A stretch of DNA of 64,000 nt from positions 806,001 through 870,000 of the forward strand of contig NZ_RSEC01000060.1 of NCBI RefSeq assembly GCF_003937945.1, read 5' to 3'. Source of the DNA: Amycolatopsis eburnea. Its GTDB lineage: Bacteria > Actinomycetota > Actinomycetes > Mycobacteriales > Pseudonocardiaceae. Under the pieces are notes generated by a model. The model worked only from the letters and a program-made list of their open reading frames with translations, was not told the DNA's origin and did no database searches. The position numbers and the translations under genes were made by a program. Positions 16,195 through 24,000 of this stretch are shown piece after piece (the stretch's first letter is position 1; each line of letters starts with the position of its first letter).

Positions 16195-16365
16195 GGCTTT
16201 CTCCTTCCGGTGGGACCGGTCCACGATGCGCCCGCGCGGTCGCGGATCGGACGTGCGCGAATCAGGTCCGGGTGGATGCGCACCGCACGAGTGGCGGCGG
16301 GGAACGCACGGGGAGTGCACTGGGATGACCGAGATTTCACCCGGATCCCTCGAGCGAGGTGCGTC

Positions 16366-16611
16366 ATGACCGATCACGAGACCCCACGGGGCGCCGCGGA
16401 GCGCCAGCGCACCTGCGCGGCCTGCGGGGGCGCGTTCGTCCCCGGCGAGCACACGGAGGTCGAGGTCCTCCTCGACGGGATCGTGCGCTACGTGGCGGTG
16501 CACCCGGGCCACAGCACGTATTCCCCGGCCCGGGAGGGTGCGGCGGCGGCCCGGCTGCGGGAGTTCGCGCAGGCCCGGGCGGCGGAGGAGCGCGACAGCC
16601 GAGCGGCCTGA
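16366..16611 (+). CDS. Small zinc-ribbon-like protein (81 aa)
   Basis: An 81-aa protein starting at ATG 16366 behind GCGAGGTG. TCAACGGAF offers one CxxC pair, and a second pair is not visible, so a metal site would need other ligands such as the histidines in HPGHS. The rest is hydrophilic and helical. Function unknown. It converges on the carboxylase operon with a palindromic repeat block between. Confidence 0.5.
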   Translation: MTDHETPRGAAERQRTCAACGGAFVPGEHTEVEVLLDGIVRYVAVHPGHSTYSPAREGAAAARLREFAQARAAEERDSRAA

Positions 16612-16623
16612 CCGCCGCCCAAC

Positions 16624-16753
16624 GGTCTTGAACGACTCATTCAGGTCTCCGGAGGTCAGGGCCTCGGCAAAGTCGGGCCGTTGCGGCCGGTCCGCAATGT
16701 CATGAAAGGGTCGTTCACCTCACCAGACGACATGAACGACCCTTTCATGACAT
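16624..16753. repeat. Composite palindrome block at convergent gene ends
   Basis: A degenerate GTCTTGAACGACTCATTCAG palindrome begins at 16624, and a CGGCAAAGT block lies near 16667. A long inverted repeat then follows with 21-bp perfect arms at 16697-16717 and 16733-16753 and a 15-nt loop. The same parts recur in other combinations near 9.4, 43.5 and 59.3 kb. It stands between the convergent 81-aa gene and the carboxylase operon and is a probable terminator. Confidence 0.65.
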
Positions 16754-16782
16754 CCCCGCGGCGCCGGCCGCACCCCGGAAGC

Positions 16783-16829
16783 GCCGAAGGGGGCCTTCCC
16801 CGCGCCCAGGCGAGGAAAGCCCCTTCGGC
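16783..16829. terminator. Imperfect GC-rich hairpin downstream of the carboxylase operon
   Basis: Arms of about 16 bp with two mismatches (starting GCCGAAGGGG and ending CCCCTTCGGC) lie 26 bp after the stop of the epsilon-subunit gene. The position suits transcription termination of the - strand operon. Confidence 0.5.
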
Positions 16830-16854
16830 TCACCACGTGCGGTGAACGTCCCCT

Positions 16855-17046
16855 TCAGCGCGGCAAGCCCGACAGCCGCCAAGCGCCCGGGCGCCGGAAG
16901 AGCGGCTCCCCCGACCCCCGCGCCCGCCAGCCACCGACCTCGACGGCCGGCGAAGGCGGCGCACCCGCCGCCAGCAGCGCCAGCGCCGTCACCAGCGCCG
17001 CCAGCTCCACGTCGTCCGGTGCACCCCGGACCACCCGCACCACCAT
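16855..17046 (-). CDS. Acyl-CoA carboxylase epsilon subunit
   Basis: A 63-aa protein whose N-terminus (MVVRVVRGAPDDVELAALV) matches the pattern of actinomycete acyl-CoA carboxylase epsilon subunits. These small proteins bind the beta hexamer and raise carboxylase activity. It starts at ATG 17046, 9 bp after the beta-subunit gene, in the canonical beta-epsilon arrangement. The C-terminal part is divergent and arginine-rich. Confidence 0.8.
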   Translation of the reverse strand: MVVRVVRGAPDDVELAALVTALALLAAGAPPSPAVEVGGWRARGSGEPLFRRPGAWRLSGLPR

Positions 17047-17055
17047 CCCGGCCCC

Positions 17056-18768
17056 CTAGATCGGCAGGTTCCCGTGCTTGCGGGACGGTCCCGGCTTCCG
17101 CTTGTCCCGCAGCATCGCCAGCCCGCGGGCCAGCGCCGCGCGGGTCTCCGCCGGGTCGATGATGTCGTCCACCAGGCCGCGCTCCGCCGCGTACTGCGGG
17201 TTCAGGTACTCCTCGGTGTACTCCGCGACCAGCTTCGCCCGCAACGCCGCCGGGTCGGGGGCCGCCGCCAGTTCGCGGCGGTGCAGGACGTTCACCGCGC
17301 CCTCCGCGCCCATCACCGCGATCTGGTTGGTCGGCCAGGCCAGCGACAGGTCGCAGCCGATCGACCGCGAATCCATCACGATGTACGCGCCGCCGTAGGC
17401 CTTCCGCAGGATCACCTGGATCCGCGGGACCGTCGCCTCGCAGTACGCGTGCAGCAGCTGCGCGCCCTGGCGGATGATCCCGCTCCGCTCCTGCTCGACG
17501 CCCGGCAGGAAGCCCGGGACGTCGACCAGGCTGACCAGCGGGATGCCGAACGCGTCGCAGAACCGCACGAACCGCGCCGCCTTCTGGGAGGCCGGGCCGT
17601 CCAGGACGCCGGCGAACACCACCGGCTGGTTGCCGACCAGGCCGACGACGCGGCCGTCGATGCGGGCCAGCGCGCACAGCACGTTGCGGGCCCAGCCTTC
17701 GTGCAGCTCGAAGAACTCGCCGTCGTCGGTGATCTCCGCGAAGACGTCGCGCATGTCGTACGGCTGGTTCGGCTCGACCGGCACCAGTTCCGCCAGCCTC
17801 GGCCGGTAGTCGTCCTTCGCGCTGGACGAGCTCGCGTCCGGCGGCGGGTCCAGGTAGTTGCCCGGCAGCAGGGACACCAGGTAGCGGACGTCGGCGAGGC
17901 AGCTCTCCTCGTCGTCGTGCACGACCGTCGCGACCCCCGAGTGGGTGCCGTGGACGTCGGCGCCACCGAGTTCGTCGTGGGTTACGCGACGGCCGGTGAC
18001 CGCCTCCACGACGTCCGGGCCGGTCAGGTACATCCGGGCCGTGTCGCGCACCATGAACGTGAAGTCCGCCAGTGCCGGCGAGTACGCCGCGCCGCCCGCG
18101 CACGGGCCGAGGATCACGCTGATCTGCGGGATCACGCCGGACGCCTCGACCTGGCGGCGGAAGATGCCGCCGTAGCCGTTGAGCGCGAGCACGCCCTCCT
18201 GGATCCGCGCGCCGCCGCTGTCGTTGAGCCCGATCACCGGGGCGCCGTTGGCCACCGCGAGGTCGAGCACCTTGTGGATCTTGGCCGCGTGCGCCTCGCC
18301 GAGCGAGCCGCCGAACAGCGTGAAGTCCTGGGCGTAGACGAAGACGCGGCGGCCGTCGATGGTGCCGGACCCGGCGACGACGCCGTCGGTGTACGGGCGG
18401 TTGCCCGCCAGCCCCGGCCCGCTCGCCTGGTGGCGCCGGTACGGCTCGATCTCGGTGAACGAGTCCTCGTCGAGCAGCAGGGCCAGGCGTTCCCGCGCGG
18501 TCAGCTTGCCGAGCGAGTGCTGGCGCCGCACCGCGTCGAGCTTGCCTTCGTGGATGTGCGCGCGGAGCTCGTCGCGGCGCCGCCGCAGCAGCGGCATGTC
18601 CGCGGGCTCCGCGCGCACCTGGTCGGCCGCCCTGGCCAGCTCGATGACCTGGGCGTCGCCCGGCTCCCCCGGCCGCGCGAGCCGGCGGCGGCCGTGCCGG
18701 GGTCCCTCCGGGACCGGCACCACCTCCGCGTCGGCCCGCTGGGCCCCGGATTCGTGGCCTCCGCTCAC
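17056..18768 (-). CDS. Acyl-CoA carboxylase beta subunit (carboxyltransferase)
   Basis: A 570-aa propionyl/acetyl-CoA carboxylase beta chain. It transfers the carboxyl group from biotin on a separate alpha subunit to acyl-CoA. The carboxyltransferase fold is clear from the tandem oxyanion regions GPCAGGAAYSPAL and KAYGGAYIVMDS. An additional N-terminal stretch of about 50 residues is polar and may be partly untranslated. GTG 18768 overlaps the previous stop as GTGA. No alpha/biotin subunit is in the window, so it must use one encoded elsewhere. Next to the PKS genes it probably raises malonyl-CoA supply. Confidence 0.92.
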   Translation of the reverse strand: MSGGHESGAQRADAEVVPVPEGPRHGRRRLARPGEPGDAQVIELARAADQVRAEPADMPLLRRRRDELRAHIHEGKLDAVRRQHSLGKLTARERLALLLDEDSFTEIEPYRRHQASGPGLAGNRPYTDGVVAGSGTIDGRRVFVYAQDFTLFGGSLGEAHAAKIHKVLDLAVANGAPVIGLNDSGGARIQEGVLALNGYGGIFRRQVEASGVIPQISVILGPCAGGAAYSPALADFTFMVRDTARMYLTGPDVVEAVTGRRVTHDELGGADVHGTHSGVATVVHDDEESCLADVRYLVSLLPGNYLDPPPDASSSSAKDDYRPRLAELVPVEPNQPYDMRDVFAEITDDGEFFELHEGWARNVLCALARIDGRVVGLVGNQPVVFAGVLDGPASQKAARFVRFCDAFGIPLVSLVDVPGFLPGVEQERSGIIRQGAQLLHAYCEATVPRIQVILRKAYGGAYIVMDSRSIGCDLSLAWPTNQIAVMGAEGAVNVLHRRELAAAPDPAALRAKLVAEYTEEYLNPQYAAERGLVDDIIDPAETRAALARGLAMLRDKRKPGPSRKHGNLPI

Positions 18769-18944
18769 GCGGCATCCCTCATCCGTAGCTGCTGGTCGTG
18801 CTCGATCTCGGCGACGATGTCGGACCACACGATGCCGCGGCCGAGCCGGGGCATCGGGCGGACCGGCCACTCGGCGGGCACGTCCGGCACCACGGGCGGA
18901 GCCGCGGCCGACCGGGCGGCTTCGGTGGCATCGCTGGCGGTCAT
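18765..18944 (-). CDS. Unknown 59-aa protein in the carboxylase operon
   Basis: A 59-aa gene joined to both neighbours by 4-nt overlaps (ATGA with the epimerase stop, GTGA with the carboxylase start). The N-terminus is Ala/Pro-rich, followed by a conserved-looking charged end (GRGIVWSDIVAEIEHDQQLR). The double coupling argues that it is truly translated. It could help carboxylase assembly, but no family is recognised. Confidence 0.6.
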   Translation of the reverse strand: MTASDATEAARSAAAPPVVPDVPAEWPVRPMPRLGRGIVWSDIVAEIEHDQQLRMRDAA

Positions 18945-19978
18945 GGCAGAACCTCCTCGGTCGGGGCGCCGGCACCGGCGTCCACAGTGGACAGAATGCC
19001 CGCGGTGCCCGCCTGCCGGCCGGTCAGCCGCCCGGTGGCGTGCAGCCAGGCCACCGTGTCGCGCACGGTCTCGGGCGCCGGCCGCGCGGGAACGTCCCCG
19101 CGCGGCGCACCCGGCTCGACGGGCACGGCGGTGGCGCAGACGTAGAGCGCGCCGTACTGCGCCGGGACGTGCCACGGCCAGGCGCGCTGCAGCAGGTCGG
19201 CGGCCCGCCCGACCGGGAACATCGCGCGTGCCGGCAGGAACACCGCGGGCAGCCGCCGCCCGGTGGCGGCGCGGACCGCGGCGAGGTACTCGCGGGTGCT
19301 CAGGAAGTGCCCCGGCCCGAAGTACGCCGGGCCCGGCGCCGCCGCGTCGAACAGCCACGCGTGCAGCTCCGCCGAGTCGCGGACGTCGCCGATCGGCAGC
19401 CCGCCCGAGGGCCACATCGGCATCAGCCCGCGCAGCAGGTCCCGCAGCCGCGCGTTCTGGTCGCCCAGGTGCGGGTCGTCCGGGCCGAGCAACGCCGGCG
19501 GGTAGGTGATGGTGACCGGCGCGCCGGCCTCCCGGTGGCCGCGGGCGATCCGGTCGGCTTCGGCCTTGGCCGCGAGGTAGGCCTCCCGTGGCGCGCCGAC
19601 CGGGCTCGCCGGACCGATCGACGGCTCGCGGGTCGGGAACAGCGCCCCGACCGTCGAGACGTGCACGATCCGCCCGGTGCCCGCGCGGCGGGCGGCGTCG
19701 AGCACGGCCGACGTGCCCTCGACGTTGACCCGCCACACCTCGTCCCGCCGCCGGCTGTCGAAGGTGTACACGCCCGCCGCGTGCAGCAGGCCGTCCGCGC
19801 CCTCGACGAGCCGGGCGACCGCGGCGGGATCGGTGACGTCACCCGCCACGGCGTCCACAGTGGACGGAACCCGACCGGGGTCACGGGCGAGCAGCCGCAC
19901 CCGGTGACCCCGCCGCAGCAGCGCCGCGACCGTGTGGGTCCCGAGGAAGCCGGTCCCGCCCGTGACCGCGATCAGCAT
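18941..19978 (-). CDS. NAD(P)-dependent epimerase/dehydratase (extended SDR)
   Basis: A 345-aa extended short-chain dehydrogenase/reductase. The dinucleotide motif TGGTGFLG is at residues 6-13, the catalytic Tyr/Lys pair is in YLAAK, and HVSTVGALFP supplies the active-site Ser. It resembles dihydroflavonol reductase-type and NAD-epimerase proteins that reduce ketones or epimerise. ATG 19978 follows GAAGGGAC. It lies 13 bp after the flavin reductase in the operon downstream of the PKS. It may reduce a keto group in the pathway; the substrate is unknown. Confidence 0.85.
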   Translation of the reverse strand: MLIAVTGGTGFLGTHTVAALLRRGHRVRLLARDPGRVPSTVDAVAGDVTDPAAVARLVEGADGLLHAAGVYTFDSRRRDEVWRVNVEGTSAVLDAARRAGTGRIVHVSTVGALFPTREPSIGPASPVGAPREAYLAAKAEADRIARGHREAGAPVTITYPPALLGPDDPHLGDQNARLRDLLRGLMPMWPSGGLPIGDVRDSAELHAWLFDAAAPGPAYFGPGHFLSTREYLAAVRAATGRRLPAVFLPARAMFPVGRAADLLQRAWPWHVPAQYGALYVCATAVPVEPGAPRGDVPARPAPETVRDTVAWLHATGRLTGRQAGTAGILSTVDAGAGAPTEEVLP

Positions 19979-19991
19979 GTCGTCCGTCCCT

Positions 19992-20567
19992 TCAGGCCGC
20001 GCGGGCGCGCCCGTCGATCTGGTGGTAGCCGCCGCCGTAGAAGACCAGCGCATGCTCGCCCTCGCCGCGGCTGGTCGCGACCACCCGGCCGAGGAAGATC
20101 GAGTGGTCACCGCCCTCGACGACCTGGGCGAGCTCGCACTCCAGCCACGCCAGCGCGCCCTTGAGCAGCGGCGAGCCGGTCTTGCCGCCGACCGTGTAGC
20201 CGACCGCCTCGAACTGGGCGATCCCGTCGGGACGGCGCCAGTCGGCGAAGTACTTCGACAGCTCCTGCTGGTCCGCCCCGAGGATGTTCACCCCGAACGA
20301 GCCGGCGGTGACGATCGCGGCGTGCATCCGGGCCGCCTTCGAGACGCAGCACAGCACCATCGGCGGTTCCAGCGACACCGACGAGAACGCGTTGGCGGTC
20401 ATGCCGTGCGCGTCCTCCCCGCCCGCCGTCAGGACCGTCACCCCGGTCGCGAACTGCGCCATCACCTGGCGCAGCCCCGGCTGGGCCGACAGCCCGCGGC
20501 GGGCGGGCGAGGTCCGCAGCCGCTTGAGGACGTGAGCCCTCTCGGAAGGCTCTGCTTCGTAGCCCAC
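19992..20567 (-). CDS. Flavin reductase (HpaC/E6-like)
   Basis: A 191-aa flavin reductase-domain protein that reduces FMN or FAD with NAD(P)H and hands it to a partner monooxygenase. The family features are QFATGVTVLT, the GMTANAFSSVSLEPPMVLCC segment and the GDHSIFLGRV motif. GTG 20567 begins 2 nt after the thioesterase stop. It is the equivalent of the E6 genes of 9-membered enediyne clusters. A likely partner is the two-component monooxygenase at 1.9-3.1 kb. Confidence 0.9.
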   Translation of the reverse strand: MGYEAEPSERAHVLKRLRTSPARRGLSAQPGLRQVMAQFATGVTVLTAGGEDAHGMTANAFSSVSLEPPMVLCCVSKAARMHAAIVTAGSFGVNILGADQQELSKYFADWRRPDGIAQFEAVGYTVGGKTGSPLLKGALAWLECELAQVVEGGDHSIFLGRVVATSRGEGEHALVFYGGGYHQIDGRARAA

Positions 20568-20568
20568 G

Positions 20569-21021
20569 TCAGACTCCCTTGCCGTTGACCGCGGCCGTCG
20601 AGTAGGGCACCAGCGCCTCGCGCAGCTGCTCGGGGACCCGCGACGGCACGGTCGCCGTGTTGGGCCCGCGCATGCAGGCGATGCGCTGCCGTCCCCGGGC
20701 CACCAGGCGCTCCTCACCGTCGGTGGTGAGGTGGACGTAGTCGAACGCGAACTGGATCTGCGTCGAGGTGAGCTCCTCCAGCCGCAGCCGGATGGACAGC
20801 TCGTCGAACGCGGTGATCTCGGCGAAGAACTCGCACTCCACCTTGAGGGTGAACAGCTTGAGGTCGTGGCGGACCTCTTCGAGCACCGCCGGCGCCTTCT
20901 CCTTCAGGAACATCTCGCGGCACCGGCCCTGCCAGCGCACGTAGTTCACGTAGTAGACGTTGCCCACCAGGTTGGTCTCTTCGAAGCCGACCGTGTGGCG
21001 GATCTCGTAGTAGTCGGACAT
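20569..21021 (-). CDS. Enediyne hot-dog thioesterase (E10/TEBC type)
   Basis: A 150-aa hot-dog thioesterase of the enediyne TEBC/E10 type. It releases the polyene product from the carrier protein of the synthase. The family signature TVGFEETNLVGNVYYVNYVR is at the N-terminus, and the region around FAEITAFDEL forms the second half of the fold. ATG 21021 is 2 nt after the PKS stop and follows GGGGAA. The PKS-then-E10 order is invariant in known enediyne clusters, so the assignment is firm. Confidence 0.96.
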   Translation of the reverse strand: MSDYYEIRHTVGFEETNLVGNVYYVNYVRWQGRCREMFLKEKAPAVLEEVRHDLKLFTLKVECEFFAEITAFDELSIRLRLEELTSTQIQFAFDYVHLTTDGEERLVARGRQRIACMRGPNTATVPSRVPEQLREALVPYSTAAVNGKGV

Positions 21022-21023
21022 CT

Positions 21024-24000
21024 TCAGTTCCCCTCTGCGTGGAGCACGGCGAACACGATCGGGTCGGTCCGGTCGTTGACGGTGGTCGACCAGGTGGCGA
21101 TCCGGGCGTTGCCGGAGGCGAGCAGCGCCCACCCGTCGGCGTCGACCTGGCGGACGGTCAGCGCCTGGGTCATCAGCCCGGTCTTGCGGACGCACTCCAG
21201 CGCGCTCCAGACCCGGGTGTTGGCGACGCTGATCGGTTCCCCGGTGTCCGCGGCGAGCAGCCGGCCGAGGCCGAGCAGCTCCTCGCCGAGCAGGCCGGCC
21301 CAGTCCTCTTCGGTGCGTTCGATCGCCGTCTCGATGTCGCAGGCGACCTGGTCGGCGCCGGCGACCACGAGGGTCAGCTGCGAGGTGTGCGAAGCGCCGA
21401 CGTTGCCGCCGTCGAACTCCGGCTTGCCGTCGGGGCGGTAGCGGACCTCGACCGGCTTGTCGAGCGCGCGGCCCGCCGCGAGCGCGGTCTGCGCCCGCCG
21501 CTCGGCGATGCCCTCCGCCGGGCGCCCGGCCGGGTCCGGCTCGAGCACGACCGACCGCGTCCCGCCGAGCAGCCGCTCACAGGCACGCTCCACGTAGGAC
21601 CCGAGCATCGACGGGACCCACGGGCCGGCGCCGTCGCGCTTGCGGACCGCGCGCAGCTTCAGCCCTTCCCAGCGCTCGACCAGGGTGCCGTCCGGGTTGC
21701 GGACGTCGAGGTCGTAGACGTAACTGTCGCCGTCCTGGAAGCGTTCCTTCGCGTCCAGCAGGACGTACTCGTCGTGCTGGACACCCGGCTCGGCCAGGTA
21801 CAGCTTCTCGATGCCCTGCGGCAGCAGCGTCGCGTCCGGGACGCAGCACTGGATCGCGTGCATCATCGCGTCCCGCGTGCCGGGGTCGGCCAGCAGCCGC
21901 TCCTGCGGGAGGAACGGGGCGAACCAGTAGTGGTCCGCGCTGGTCGCGATCTCGGCGACCGCGTGCCGCGCGCTCGCCCGCCGGTAGCCCAGCACCCGCT
22001 GGAACCGCTTGCCCTGGAACAGGACCGAGCCGTACAGCTCGCTGATCGGCTCCACCGGGACCGGCGGCAGCGCGACGTCGCGGGGTGCCCGCTCGCCGAG
22101 TTCCGCCGGCCGCGCGAAGCTCAGCCGCGCCCGGAAGTGGTCGGCGCTGAAGCCCGTCTCGTCACTGCGGATGACGACGTCGACGGTGTCCGCGTCGCGG
22201 GCCAGGGTGGCCAGCCGGACCGTGGTCGACCCGCCGGGCGAGACGATGATCGGCCGGAGGAACTCGACGTCCGACAGCACCGGGGTGCCGGTGCGGTCCA
22301 GCGTCGCCGCCGCGGCCTGCGTCATGGCTTCCATGCCGAGCACCGCCGGGAACAGCAGCTGCCCGTCGAGCAGGTGGTCGGTCAGGTACGGGTCGGCCCC
22401 GTCGGACAGGTCCGCCTCGGTGATCAGCTCGACGCCCGGGTAGTGCACGATCGCGCGGTCGACGAACCGGGTCAGCGGCAGCTCCCGCTTCTGGATCGGC
22501 AGCGTGGCCAGCCCCGAAGTGCGGCCGCAGACCACGAGCACCGGCGGCGCGGCCGGGTCGGCCAGCACCTGGCGGAGGATGGTGATGCCCTCCTCGGTCG
22601 GGATCGGCGTGATGCCGTCGCGCATCAGGGCGCTGACGACGCCGAGCTTCTCGCCCATGCCGGTGCCCGACCAGACCGACCACTCCAGCGCGATCGCCCG
22701 CGCCTTCGGGTGCTCCTGGCCGAAGCGCAGGGTCAGCTCGGTCATCCAGTCGTTCGCCGTGGCGTAGTGCGCTTCACCGCGCAGGCCCGCCCGGCCGATG
22801 ATGCTGCCGAAGGTCACCAGCAGCTTGATCTTGTCCTGGTCGACCGCGTTCAGCACCGCGTTGAGCCCGCCGATCTTCGGCGCGAGCGTCTTGCGGAAGC
22901 TGTCTTCGGTCAGGGAGAACAGGGCGGCCGGCTCGTTGCGGCCGGCGCCGTGCAGGACCGCGGTGACCGGGCCGAGGTCGGCCTCGATCCGCGCGACCAC
23001 CTCGGCCACCGCCGGTGCGCTGGTGACGTCGGCGCGCTCGTAGCGGTAGCGGATGCCCGCCGCCTCCATGCGGTCGAGGTTCTCCGCCAGCTCGCTGTCG
23101 GACTCGGGGTCGCTGCGCCCGAGCAGGGCCAGCCGCGCTCCGGAATCCTTGGCCAGCGCCAACGCGCTCTCCGCCGTGATGCCCTTGCCACCACCGGTGA
23201 CGAGCAGTACGTCGGTGGCGTCCAGCGAGTCCTGGATCGGGCCGGGCTTCGGCGCGGCCAGCGCGGACAGCCGCGGCACGGTGCGCCCGCCGTCGGCGCC
23301 GTAGCGCGCTTCGGTGAAGTCCGTGGTCGCGGCGACCTCGGCCACCACGGTGGACACGGCCGAGGCGACCGCGTCCTCGTCCGACGGCGTCGGGTCCGCG
23401 AAGTCGATGATCGTCGTCTTCGCCGAGGGGTCCTCGAGCCGCAGGGTGCGGGCGAGGCCGGCGGCGCCGTAGCCGTGGTGCACGACCACGAAGCGCGTGC
23501 CGTTGGGGGCGGCCATGACCGCGCGGCCGGCGTCGAGGAACAGCCCGACGTGGCTCGAGTCGCAGTCCGCGGGCAGGACGAGCAGGACGCCGTCGCCGAC
23601 GCCCGCCTTCGCCAGCGCGGCCTTCAGCGGCTCGGCCAGCGGGTGGCGCGGGGTCGCGAAGACCTGCCACTCGGCCTGCCCGGCGCCCGGCGTGAGGTCC
23701 GCCTTCGGCCGCGGCGCGGGCACGTACTCGACCGCGAACGGCCGGACCCACGGGCCGACACCCGGGGCCTCGCCGGCGCCGGAGTCGGTCGGCTTCGCCG
23801 TCTGCGCCAGCTCGTCGATCATCTCGGCGAGCTCACCGAGGCACACCGTCGCGAAGTTCGGCATGCCCTCCAGCGCGGGACGGCCCAGCGCCCGGGTGAC
23901 GTCGTTGACCAGCTGCCCGACCGTGATCGACGACAGGTGCAGGTCGTCGAGCGGGTGGGTGTCGGCGGTGACGGCTTCCAGCGGCAGCTCGACGCGCTCG

